Shown: positions 44,170 to 55,034 of the stretch, one piece after another
How the letters are laid out: each line of letters starts with the position of its first letter
Position numbering within the stretch: position 1 is the first letter of the stretch
Source of the DNA: Sporodiniella umbellata
Lineage: Eukaryota > Mucoromycota > Mucoromycetes > Mucorales > Rhizopodaceae
Assembly: GCA_025677835.1 (NCBI GenBank)
Contig: JAIXMR010000042.1
Location: forward strand, 121,947 to 185,946
Reading direction: 5' to 3'
DNA: 64,000 nt
Program-made: the position numbers and the translations under genes
The notes under the pieces: model-generated
Database searches by the model: none
Seen by the model: the letters and a program-made list of their open reading frames with translations, nothing else
What the model was told of the DNA's origin: nothing

Positions 44170-44834
44170 ATGTTTTTAAGTTTTATAAGTGATATGAATA
44201 ACGAGAAGTTAAACGAGACTCTAAAAATTAGATGATGTTTTATTCAATACTGTCACAGACGCTTTAGCAGCATTTCAAAACAATTTAAATGACAATGTCA
44301 GTTGGTAAATTATTCCATATCATTTCTTTCTTTCACTAGTGTGAGCTACGTGTAACTGAAGGCAAGGACCAATACTGCTTCGCTACACCATCTAGTAAAA
44401 CCGAGAGTTCGCACAAGCCTAAATTGCGAAAAATTCACCTTGACACATTGAAAAGACTATGTCACTTTGGTACTTTCTTTTCCTCAACCAAGCCTTTGAC
44501 TAAAAGTGAATACCAAGCATGCGAAAATGAACAAAAGTCAAACAAATCACTCCGATCGCTAAATTTGGTCAACTGCTTGGTCTTTTTGTTAGGCGATGAG
44601 TCTTTTGATACATATAACCAAATGCTTTGGTCTTTCAAACCTGGTCATAGCCTAACGCCTCAATCAGAAGCATTTTTAGAAATCAGCAAACATAGTCTTT
44701 GCTCATTTCACTTAGTCTGTCGAACTGTGCCTGAGTTTAAACAAAATCGTGAAAGAACTCACTTAGTTGAGAATTTTATTCCATCTTTAATGGCTTTAAC
44801 AAAAATTATTGGATTCATTGAATTCAAATGGTGA
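44170..44834 (+). pseudogene. unrecognised gene inside the inverted-repeat element, decayed
   Basis: The main exon starts after an acceptor at about 44339 and reads CELRVTEGKDQYCFATPSS..., then LKRLCHFGTFFSS, SLRSLNLVNCLVFLLGDES and a final FIPSLMALTKIIGFIEFKW before the stop at 44832. An upstream segment (MFLSFISDMNNEKLNE, then after an A-run frameshift DDVLFNTVTDALAAFQ) probably belongs to it. The phases do not join cleanly, and the stop comes just before the right repeat, so the gene seems broken and 3'-truncated. The composition is that of a real globular protein. I do not recognise the family, and it is not a Tc1 transposase. Confidence 0.5.
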
Positions 44835-44879
44835 GAAAAAAGAGGAGATATAGAGAAGAAAGTAACTTTTGTATTGATG

Positions 44880-45055
44880 TTTTTTTATTCAGACGTCTTT
44901 AAACATAAAATTTATACAGTGTTCTGTCAGTTGTTTTTAAATACTTCAATAAAGAGCCTTTGTAATCAATTCGACCAAAACATTGGTCGATTTATTTGCA
45001 AGAAGTTGGTTAATTTATTTTCAAAGAGATGGTCAAATTAGCCTCAAACATTTGG
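44880..45055 (-). repeat. right terminal inverted repeat
   Basis: Reverse complement of 42665-42843. A further imperfect copy of the outer motif (TCAATTTAGCCTCACACTAT, then GAAACATTTGGTAC) continues to about 45160. Confidence 0.93.
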
Positions 45056-45861
45056 GTAAAAGAGTCTCCTTTTTTTTTGGTCAATTTAGCCTCACACTAT
45101 TGGCCAATCTTTTTCAAAAAAGTGGTCGGGCTTTTGAAACATTTGGTACATAAAAATAAATGTTAAGAATAAATAGATCGGGGCTACTGTTGGCCTTCAG
45201 AACAACATGTACCTCTTAGTTGCACATGACCCAATAGCACTAAGAGAGGTGGCCCTCTCACTTTCAGCTCTTATTGTTAGTAGCTTACCGTACGGAATAA
45301 ACTGTTAATCTTTGGTTTGTGATGATACTGGCTAAAAGTATGCTGGACTGGTCTTTGATCTTTCAATCCAAATTATTGGCATTGGTTGCAGAATTTCTTT
45401 TAAAAAAAAATGCACTAGAATTGTGTCTTTTTTTCTAAAATGTGCTAAATTCCTATAGTAACAGTATCTGTCACAGATAAACATACTAGAAAAAACCGGA
45501 TTGCCAGAACATATTACCGTTCTAAAAAACGTAAAAGCAGTTTAGATCTTTACTGTTAATACTATTTTTACTCATTGTTGAGTTTGAACTATTATTACAG
45601 ATTTTGTAAACCAAAAGCTGCTATAAACACAAACACGTGTTTTATGACACGGTCTACGCATGTACAGCTTTTAGCAGACCGGCTTTTGTTTTTGGATTTA
45701 ACCACTCGGGTCCCGTATATTCTTTAGAGAAAAATGAAGCGAAAAGGTTTGAGTGTCACAAACGCTCCGTTCTATTGATTCTTAGCTTAATACTGCATTT
45801 ATCTGAACAAAGAAAGCGGTACATTGTCTTATAATTGAATATCTAAAGTAAGTTTATCTAT
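45056..45861. other. spacer right of the element
   Basis: Contains the degenerate repeat continuation (to about 45160) and an imperfect hairpin ACCTCTTAGT...ACTAAGAGAGGT (about 45211-45250). A 65-codon frame at 45637-45834 has no ATG start. No gene is supported. Confidence 0.45.
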
Positions 45862-47492
45862 TTATACAAATTCGATATAGCGTTTCAGCTCGAAATCTGT
45901 CACCGCATTCTCCCAAATTCCCCATTCATGCTTTCTAGACAAAACATAATGATCTACAAAATCGTTTCCAAGAACCTTTCGTGCAATGGAGTCCGCATCA
46001 TCCATAATAGCTATGGCCTGTTGAAGCGAGCGTGGTAGCGCTGGACGTTTTGAAACATCCTTTGGCATTTCAGTAGGTCCAAACGGTAATTCCTGTTGAG
46101 TCTTTATTCCCCATAGACCGCATCGAACAACTGCTGCTAGCGCCAGGTGTGGATTAATGTCAGCTCCGGGTACTCTCTAGTAAAAAAAAACTGTAGGGAC
46201 TTTTGATTTACTTGTATACTTATGTATGTATTATTACCAATTCCATTCGTGCAGACTCCGCAGTAGTGAAAGGTGGCACTAAAACGCGAACCGCTGGATT
46301 TCGACTTCTCATTCCCCAAGAAACAGTGGTAGGTGCGAAAGCGTTTTCAACTAACCTCTTATAGCTGTTTTACGTATGTTAGCCGTTACTGTTTTTGTTA
46401 GGGGCCAAAGATAAATAAAATAGCTTACCTATTAATGGTAGGTGCTAGTACGGGCATTATACTGGGTAAGCCTTTCAAAAGACCTGCCAAGAACCATACC
46501 ATATCTTTGGTCATGTTGGGTATATGGCTTTCCTCGCCTACTGAAAATATATTGTCCCCATTTTTGTTTTTTACACTGATATGAATATGACCCGAAGAGC
46601 CTGCAAATTGTTGATATGGTTTGGCCATAAACGTGGCCATAATGTTATGTTTCTTGGCAATTTGTTTAGCAGCCGTTTTGAACAGAGTACATCTGTCGCC
46701 AACTTCTTTTACTTCTTTGCAAAGGATGGTTGCTTCAAAAAGGCCTGGTCCACACTCAGCATGCCAACTTTCAAGATCAATTTTGAAACGCTTAAGCCAA
46801 TCAAACATATGATAGTAAAATTCCTGGTTTTCTGTTGGCCTCAAAATAGTAAATGCGCTGGATCCAAGCGTGAGCGGTTTTAGACTGCTAAATCCTTTCT
46901 CTGCCAAGCTGTCCATGTTTTCTATGTTATACGCACATATGAGTATAACTCCCCTTCCAACTGAAATTTACCTTTTAGACAATAAAATTCAAATTCAACA
47001 CCACAGTACGGCATTAAGCCTGACTCTTCATATTCTTTAACGGCTAACTTGAGTGTGTTACGAGGGCAGCCAAAGAAAGGCTCTTCTGTAATAGGGTCAT
47101 AAAAAGAAACAAGAAAGAGTGGAACATTATCCTCCCATGGTATACGTCTATAAGTAGACAGGTCGACTTTAGCTAGCAGATCATGATATGAGGCTTCGCT
47201 TCCTGTAAAACTATTTGGAATTTTGTACAAGTGGTCTTGTATATCCCAGCCAAAAAAGGCGGTACAGAACCCTATAACGTTTTTGATGTCAAGATTATTC
47301 TATCTACGTTTCTGTATAAACAGATATTTGTGTATAAGCGCACATACCGTAACCGTTGCTGACTGTACTTAAAAACTTGTCTTTGCTTATAAGTTTGCCG
47401 CGTAATACGCAGTCAATGTCTACAAATGCTACCTTGACTTTATCGTCGTTTTCGAGTTCTTTTGAGATGCTCTCGAGCGTAAATTCAGTCAT
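45862..47492 (-). CDS. glutamine synthetase-family enzyme (type I fold, gamma-glutamyl-amine ligase-like)
   Basis: Exons 47492-47348, 47271-46972, 46921-46429, 46364-46238 and 46176-45862 join to 459 residues. The N-terminal beta-grasp part has VAFVDIDCVLRGKLISKDKF. The catalytic domain shows the metal-site stretch GVEFEFYCLK, HAECGPGLFEATI, the substrate/metal loop AGSSGHIHISV, ENAFAPTTVSWG and RNPAVRV. Length and motif spacing fit the bacterial-type GSI-like group (GlnA-like, lengsin/FluG C-terminal domain) rather than the usual eukaryotic GSII. The substrate may be a polyamine or another amine rather than ammonia. That is inference; true glutamine synthetase activity is not excluded. Confidence 0.88.
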
Positions 47493-48993
47493 AGAGCACT
47501 AAGTAGAAAGCAGTTTTCTTCAGAAGGTTATATATAAAAGAGAAAAGAAAAACAAAAGGAAAAACGGAGTATGCCGTTTGGTTTTTAGTTGTCCAAACAA
47601 ACAATGTACGACTTTGCGCCGAAAAGAAGAATAAGATAGATGTGTGAGTAACTCAATGTTAGTGAACGTGATGACGTTTTATTGTAACAAGATTTTTAGT
47701 TCATCTTTTCTTTTTTTTTTTTTGGCGACAATGAAGAAGCTGCTTTGTGAAAACCAAAGAGTGAAAAAAAACTAATTTAGTATAAGCTAAATTTATAGAG
47801 TTCTAAAAGCTAGAAGGAAAAAGTTTTTAAACGTCTGTAGACATGCAACATTCAAGCTACAAGTTGCCAGCCAATCATTTACTTAATGAGTGAATTCTAA
47901 AAAAAGATCTTGCGTTTAACAAAACAAAAGTCACTTTTTTCTATTTAAATGTAACTATCAAAGTTATTGCGAAACTTTCAAACATACGCTACCACTTTAA
48001 GTCTTTTCTCGTATCAAAATGTGAACCTAATTTCATTTTTAGCGTTTTTGATAGGCGTTATCTCAAACTACTGGCCATAGTTTGATATTCAGCTATTGTT
48101 TCTATGTTGTTATACTTATTCAAAGTTGCAAAAATAAATGAAACTTTTACAAGACGTCTGAAGCAGCTTTGCTTTAGCAGTATAGATAGCTTGCTTCTTT
48201 TTTAACAACGAAAAACGCGTCAAGTCTTATAGAACGATTCCGCTTTAATGCTTTTTATGTATACTAACCCACTGTTTCATAACCACTCAAAAGCTAGTAA
48301 AGACGGAAGACGGTATCTAAAAAGCAAAAAATGTCTCAAAAACTTGTTGAAAAAGTAGTCAAAAAGAAGTGGCCTGTTTGGAACGCTTTTGCTTTTTTGG
48401 TATAAAAAATACTTCAAATCGTTTTTTTCGCCCTTGGTAAGCCGTGGTTTTTTTTTCGACAGAAAACAAAAGTAAGCTATATGAAAAAATAGCTTTATTT
48501 TAGTTTCAAGTTATGCAAAATCATTAAAATGAAAAACATTCGCTGATAAACAAAACTGCTTTTTTCTGGGCAAAAAAAAGCCTGTCAGTGTAAATTTTCC
48601 AAATAAAATCATGGTTGCTTTTAATACTCCGATACCAAGGCTAATGCGATAAAAGACACTAGTTATTGGCAATCAAAGTATATATCCCTACTAAAAAGCC
48701 TTGAATAGTAAATCTCTCAGATTTTTTTGACTTCAGTGTATACCGCTAGAGTTACAAAGTGGAGGTTTCTTTTTTTTTGACAGATTTCCACTCTTATAAA
48801 GACGGCTGTTACACACAGATTATTGAAAGGTGGTTAAAAAGTGTAGTTTTCCCGACCCCCTGAGCCAATCACTTGAATGGAAATTCTTTTTTTTTTTTGA
48901 AAAAGTATATTTGCCAACGACTTACTTTTTGCTCTTAAATCTTCTTCCTTCAATAACTCCCTACTCTTCTCTATTTACTTTGTACAAAAAAAC
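47493..48993. other. spacer, no convincing gene
   Basis: About 1.5 kb of AT-rich sequence between divergent genes, with only short T runs (47709-47722, 48889-48898). The frame at 48830-49012 overlaps the cytochrome b5 start and looks like chance. Confidence 0.5.
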
Positions 48994-49680
48994 ATGTCTG
49001 TTAGAATCTTGAGCTCAGATGAAGTTGCTAAGCACAACTCCAAAAACGATTTGTGGCTTACTATCCATAACAAAGTATACGATATCACTGCATTTATCTC
49101 AGAGGTACAGTCCATATTTTTCTCGATAGGCTTAAATACTTACGTTTCATAGCACCCTGGTGGTAAGTAGTATAGAGTTTTTTAAAAGGTTTCTTTTTTT
49201 CTGATAAAGACGATACGACTCTCATTAGGTGAGGAAGTCTTGATTGATGAAGGAGGTAATTGAGCAATGCTCTTTGTGTCTTTTTTTTTTCGCTCATTGC
49301 TTTTTTTTTCTTTAAAAAAAATCAGGCAAGGATGCCACCGAAGCTTTCGAAGATATCGGACATTCTGACGAAGCACGTGAAATGTTGGAAGAATACCTTG
49401 TTGGTACTTTGGATGAAGCAGTAAGTGTTGATTACAAAGGGGGCGTTTGTTTGCTTAACCTGCTTTTTAGTCACAAAAGAAAGAATACAATGTGAACGTA
49501 ATCCGAGCAGGCGAACTACCTGAAGAAAAGAGTGGATCGTAAGTGCTGTTTTATGTGTTGTTCAGCTAGTAGTCACTCACCTTTCTTTTCGGCTATAGTG
49601 CTTTGCGTATCATTGTACCTGCCCTTGCCATTGTTGGTGCTCTTATCTATAAGTTCGTCATTGCACCTAAGGCTCATTAA
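48994..49680 (+). CDS. cytochrome b5, tail-anchored
   Basis: Small haem electron carrier on the cytosolic face of the ER, serving desaturases, sterol enzymes and P450s. Six exons: 48994-49104, 49153-49162, 49229-49255, 49326-49420, 49471-49538, 49599-49680, giving 130 residues. Haem ligands are His in [17 protein letters not shown] and His in [11 protein letters not shown]. The C-terminal helix [19 protein letters not shown] with a short KAH tail is the membrane anchor. Exon 2 is only 10 nt and exon 3 only 27 nt, so the haem-ligand motif HPGG is split over two tiny exons. All phases agree. Confidence 0.95.
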
Positions 49681-50072
49681 ATAAATCAACGTATCTATAC
49701 TTAATGCGTATACAAAAACCATCCCTTTAAATACGGTTTCGATTTTAACTGTTGCTCAATTTTATCATGGTATATTTATTCTATCCCAATACGAGTCTGA
49801 AGTCGGTATTAAAATAAGTATTCACTGCGTATACAGACCTTGTTTTTTATAATCATGCAGCCTTCTTGATTTTTTTCTGGGTACATTTGAATCTGCCTTT
49901 ATCTTATAAATTCTCTAATTTATAAAAAAGCCTTAATATACAACATATAGATCTTGTTAGCAAATACAGAGTAGAAGCAAAATGAAGTACCAAGTAGAAG
50001 AGTTGGCATTCGTCAAGTATTTTATAGCCAGCCCCTTTTCAAAGCAAGATAGTGCAAATAGTGATTTAGATA
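49681..50072. other. 3' spacer of cytochrome b5
   Basis: AT-rich with no recognisable feature. A 33-codon frame from the ATG at 49982 ends just before the next entry and might be an out-of-frame part of it. Confidence 0.4.
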
Positions 50073-50432
50073 TTGACTATTGAGTGGCTGTTGTTTGGTT
50101 TCTTTACTTATCGAAATCTGTCGAAAGAGGCCTGTTTAAGTTTGCAACATCAAATCGTGTCAAAGTGCTTGTTCAAAAAAGCTCAGCATTTGGGTGGTAA
50201 GCACTTTTTCGAAACAATGGGAAAAAAAATTGGGGTATCCGACAAATGGTTGAAGAATAGCACGAACATGGAAATTGGAGTTAAAAAGCTACACTTTCAT
50301 ATTACAAAAGAGAAAGAGCAAGAGAGCCATAAAGAGCATATTAGAACTAGTTTCCCTTTTAACTTTGAGAATGTCCTTGCTTTTCTTCAAGGGCGCCTTG
50401 TAATACAAACGGAACTATTGTTGTTTATATAA
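50073..50432 (+). CDS. possible coding segment, 119 codons, unrecognised
   Basis: Open frame without an ATG at its start. It reads ACLSLQHQIVSKCLFKKAQHLGG... and later HFHITKEKEQESHKEH, a protein-like composition. The preceding frame from 49982 (MKYQVEELAFVKYF) stops one base out of phase. Could be a frameshifted gene remnant or chance. Confidence 0.2.
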   Translation: MTIEWLLFGFFTYRNLSKEACLSLQHQIVSKCLFKKAQHLGGKHFFETMGKKIGVSDKWLKNSTNMEIGVKKLHFHITKEKEQESHKEHIRTSFPFNFENVLAFLQGRLVIQTELLLFI

Positions 50433-51769
50433 TGACTGTCAGAAGTTATAGTAGACTTTTAAAGAAAATAGGAACGTAACACTATCCAAATTGATAATAC
50501 ACATATATTAATGTATAAAACCAGCAAGTCTGTCTTGCTTTTTTACTAAAGCTATGAAATCGAAAAGAACCAAATAACTCTTCCAAAAAATCAGTTTAAA
50601 AGTTAATAACAGTAAAGAGAACAAAGAAGCTCCAACCGTATTGAACATAAGTATATATTATATATTACTAAAGAATGTATCTCTAAAACGTGTAGCCTTA
50701 AAAACAAACACCCGTCTTCGCCCTTAGCCTGGATGGAGATCCACACTCATCTTTGTTGAGCGTCTAAAACCCTCTGGTGCTTTTTGGATATTGAAACTTA
50801 AACCGACCAAATCCAACTTTTTTCTCATCTAATTTTATGTATATTTTTCAACTTTCGGTCATCTGATCAATACAAAGATACGAAACATGACTAATTGAGG
50901 TTTCTTGTAGCATTGATACCAAGTTCCTATCTAGTATCGTCGTAGGCAGGTCTTAAATAAGTTCAAATTTGTCTGACATAGTGGGTTCTCTCATATTGTC
51001 ACTATTTCTTTTGGAATTAACTGGCTATATAAGTGAAAACAAAGGGCATGTAAACTTACTAATTGAGTTTCACTAGCCTCAGTGCATATTTTTGTATTCT
51101 GGAACATCATCCGAGTACAGGAACGATGGACAAGCTCTTAGTATTCTGGTACTCTGGCAATGCAGAAGTAAAGAAATAAGGCCTTAATTCTAATCTCTTT
51201 TTTATAGTTTGGTACATTTTTAGCCTTATCAAGTAGAGAAAAACTTTGACGTATGCGAGGGCTATAAAGGTTGATACTTCTCTCTGTCCAAATGCCTTTG
51301 TTCAACTGTGTATCCCTTAGTTTAAAATGTTTTTTTTTTTATTTTTCACAGCTTTAACAGAAGCCAAACTTGCTTTTTCACATATTGAAGCTTTCAACCT
51401 CTTAAAGAGAAAGTATGGCTACTACACTTTTTTATAATTGCTAATTGTTTGTTTTTAGCAGCTTTTAATTTATGGTATATCCAAGTTTTTAAACTACTAC
51501 AGTACTTCCAATAGGTAATGTCACAGCCACTCAAAATAAAATAGCCAAAAATGATTGGTGGCTTGATTTTGGCAAACGATTATGCAAGCATTGGTAAACA
51601 TCTTTGCTTAATCCTTTTTTCCATAAAGAAACCGCACCAATGTATGATACCAGAAGATACCTTCTACAAATATTTCAGGTCGAGTTTCTGCTCACCTTCA
51701 TTCTCGTTACATTGTTGAGGTGAGGGTTTCGAAGGATAGTCGAAAAAGATAGTCAACGAAGCGATCGTT
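50433..51769. other. spacer with short protein-like fragments
   Basis: Fragments MDKLLVFWYSGNAE (51127), LTEAKLAFSHIEAFNLLKR (after an acceptor near 51349) and NKIAKNDWWLDFGKRLCKHW (to 51598) suggest a small spliced gene or remnant. Their phases do not join in a way I can support. Otherwise AT-rich. Confidence 0.3.
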
Positions 51770-52756
51770 TTTAGTTAGCGTTTTGGCTAGCATTTTTTAA
51801 GCGGCGTTTTTGATTAACATGTTGGCTAGTATGTTTGGGCATCGTTTTTTCTTCTTTTTTTTTTTTTTGCAGCACGTTATTCTTGTCAAATAGACTCTTT
51901 GTTTCGACATTTATCCCAGCATTTGTAAAAAAATGTGAAAAAAGGCCTTTGGAATAGTCTTTTTTCACGCTGTTGCAGGCTTCTATAATTGTTTTTTATA
52001 ACGTGTCTTCCTGCATAAACCTATGTCGTTTTATCTTGCCCCTCGCCACTGTCCAGAATTACTCTATTGAGTTAAACTCAGGAGAACAAGTAGGAAGGTA
52101 CATACATTTATATCTACGGTGCTCAATATGCTTCTTCATGTTCTCATGCGTGTGAATAGGTGCATTGTCCATCACTATATAAGGACCTTTCATATGTGGG
52201 TATTTGTCTATTTCGTCCAGAGTCGTTCTTAATAAACTAATGTAATGGCCTGTTACGGTCCCTGAGCTTATATATCCATTAGCCTTTCTCTTCTTATCAG
52301 GTCTTAGTTTTTTTTTTACGCTGGCTGCAATCAAACCTGCAGCAAAAATAGCGCCCAATATAGATATTGTGTTTGCTCTTGTAGGTCCAGTAACAATGGC
52401 ACGCGTACCTTTTTAAACCAAGCCCTGGAGCATTTCATATTGATAGCAAAAGAAGACTTGTCAAGAAACACAAAGTTTGTCAAAAAGTTCATACCCGTGT
52501 TTTCCCATTTACAAACCCAATCATATCTCTTTCCAAGCTTTGCTAGACTATTTCTTTCGACAGAATGAAAATCATTATTCTTCAACGGAGCGTTGCACTC
52601 ACGTCTCATAAAGTTTTTAAGCGCTGCCAAGAACCACCACGGCATGACTTTATTTCTAAAAATACGACATTGATTTTGATTGTACAGTGACATTGTTTTT
52701 TGTTGGCTAGTGACATCGATTTTGATTGGCTATACCATTACTTTTTGGAAGCACTG
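51770..52756 (-). mobile_element. Tc1/mariner-like element, internally deleted and decayed
   Basis: The right end carries a terminal sequence reading CAGTGCTTCCAAAAAGTAAT on the minus strand. The transposase on the minus strand is broken. The segment to 52331 holds the first DDE aspartate (FVFLDKSSF). After a frameshift the next segment holds the second (VMDNAPIHT) and the third-residue region (EFNSIE), which runs into an in-frame stop at 52059-52061 just before FW. The N-terminal helix-turn-helix part is missing, since the catalytic domain begins within about 100 bases of the terminal repeat. The left boundary is degenerate and uncertain. Surely non-autonomous. Confidence 0.75.
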
Positions 52757-53590
52757 TGTATATACTAAAAGCTAAAACACAAATATACAAGTACAGAGAT
52801 CTGATGGGTATAATTATAAAGTTGATCTCGAACCTTAGCTACTTTGAATTAGCATCGATACCTATTTTAGATTAAACAATGATTGGTGGTATTCTTTTAA
52901 AAATGCTACTTTTTTTTAAAACCCTACAGCGAAATGTCAAAACTATAAATTATTTTTGGTAGAATCGCCATTCAAATTCGCTGATTCCTTACTGTTTTGA
53001 GCTATCGCATAGTGTTTTTCTTAGAAACAAAGGCTCAATACAATTCTATACTCTGTATCAAGCACCACTCAAACATACCCTGTACATGTAAGTTTTCCCA
53101 ACATACTATGCTCTTTGGAAACGACAATGGTCTCTTATTTGCTACTTGTTTTTGTTTACAAAACACAGCTACTTTTTAGCATTTTAAACTCATATACTCA
53201 CTAGTCTTTTAGGCTTTGTTTTTTTCAGGATTTGCGTTCGGTTTTTTTGATAACAGGAAAAAGTCTATTTGTACCAGACTAGATTTAGTTCCAATTCTAT
53301 GTCAAGAGCAAAACTAGTTATTAATTAGATAAAAGACTAAAGCACTATATAAGTCAAAGTAAACACTTTAAAGCTTTGAATCGGCTGATAGATAAACAAC
53401 TCAGAACTTAAAAAACCTTACTACCCTTTGATGTTATCTTTGTAATTAATATCTAGGTTATAAAAAAAAATTAAGCGAGCGTGTCAGGTTTGCTTTGCTT
53501 CATTTTTTAGGCTTATTGAACTACAGCCAGTATATTCTCGCATCTTTGTCGCCCTCTCTTGTCGTATATTCATAAAAGATCGCTTTATGA
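52757..53590. other. spacer, no convincing gene
   Basis: AT-rich. Frames are short and chance-like, and no repeat is recognised beyond the element to the left. Confidence 0.4.
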
Positions 53591-55034
53591 TATCAAACTT
53601 AATCACTGGTTTATTTTCAGCGTTTTTCTTTTATTGGTGAGGTCATCGGTCAAAGTAAGTTGTAGCTCAGAGCTTCAATGTTGTAATGATTATTAGCTGA
53701 TGTTTTTTGTGCGCATGCGTGCATGTTTTGTATTATAAAATAGCAAGTCAAAGAATTGACACTGTTTCCATGTCATATTTGGTAACTAAATTCGAAAGAG
53801 ACGGTAAGCCTGTATAAAACGGAATCAATACGAGCACAGTTTCCAGCACCCAGTCCGAATGTGCTAGTATCTTTTCAAAACCCAGTACGGCACCATAAAA
53901 AAAATGGGGGTTTACAGACGATTAGTAGGCAATGACTACTTTATAACAATAAAGGATTCTTTTGCTCCTTAAACTAGAGTATTGTAAATTGAGTACAAGA
54001 AAGATGCTCTACACACTGCGATGTTGAGAAGAGATAGATTACGTGAGAAATTCCTATTTATTAAGACAATAAACCTTTTTTCATATTTTTTTAATTGTAA
54101 TTTTTTCTTTTTTTTTTTTGCCCTTTTTTCCCTATTTTTTCTTTCTTTTTTATTTATTTGTTTTTCTTTTTTAAATATGTGGATTAGTCCTGCTATTCAT
54201 TCAACCACTGGTGCCCTAGATAAAAGTAAATGAACCCCTAAAAAAGAGCAAAGATGAAGGTTTAACTATTATACGGTAGCGTTTGTTAGTAGTAGTCTTC
54301 AAACTTACAGTGAAGAAGATGATACAACTACAGAAAATGGAAAAACGTTAAGCAGTGTTACAACCGCATCAATGGATCAGGATACATTCAATATTACCCC
54401 AGAAAAAGAACCCTCGGACGCCTTTGAAGAGATGATGAACGACCCTGAAAATAACAGAGTGTCAAGATATCAAACTACTTACTTTATGGACGGTGGAAAT
54501 GGCTTTATTTCTGTAAGCCCAAGAAAAAAAAACCAACTCGTTAATACATGTTTTTATCTAAGTCTTTTTTTTTTCCTAAAGCTGCCCACATTGGGTAACA
54601 CAAATACAAAAGCCGCTTCTCATATTTCTAGAATGTTTGAAGACTGGCTTCAACACAAACTATATTACCAAACTTACGATGAGCGCTTACCTATTCTTGA
54701 AGACTCGGTTGAGCTTATCGCTGAAGATATCATTAACAAACTGAAGTCTCGACACTCGGTGAAAGGTCTAGCCGGTTTAGCCCGTATAATGATAAAGATC
54801 AGAACAGGGCATGTATACACTTATCACTCATTGGAAGATGGTCAGCCATTGATTACAGCCGATATGGAAGATTTCTTCCAACAATTTCCCTTATTTGTCG
54901 AAATCGCGATCTACACCATGCCTAGAGAAGACCCCTTTGCTGAAGACGTTGATCTCTTGTTGAACGTCGAAAATATTGCGCTCAATTCATCTGAGCCATA
55001 TCAGATAAGACAGGATATACAGCTAGTGGCTTAA
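53591..55034 (+). CDS. unrecognised multi-exon protein, 5' exons only partly resolved
   Basis: The secure part is 54372-54512 joined to 54582-55034 (intron 54513-54581). It contains SRYQTTYFMDGGNGFIS, then LPTLGNTNTKAASHISRMF, a charged helical region (RLPILEDSVELIAEDIINKL) and GLARIMIKIRTGHVYTYHS. The open frame continues upstream through LQTYSEEDDTTTENGK to an acceptor near 54290. Exon-like pieces further up have matching phases: about 53611-53655 (FSFIGEVIGQ) and 53745-53803 (SQRIDTVSMSYLVTKFERD, donor GTAAGC). A single gene over the whole span is an inference. No domain is recognised. Confidence 0.45.

Larger units (their letters stand above)
42643..45055. mobile_element. 2.4-kb element with ~180-bp terminal inverted repeats
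   Basis: The left repeat 42665-42843 and the right repeat 44880-45055 are reverse complements. I see differences only in the length of two A runs, which points to a recent element or recent conversion. The left end extends outward to CAGTGCTCCCACTC (42643), similar to CAGTGCTTCC ends of Tc1/mariner-like elements here. The right end loses that match after 45055, and a related subterminal motif recurs to about 45160. Inside there is no Tc1 transposase, only an unrecognised decayed gene (44170-44834). It could be a non-autonomous or fold-back element carrying captured sequence. No clear target duplication was found. Confidence 0.8.
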
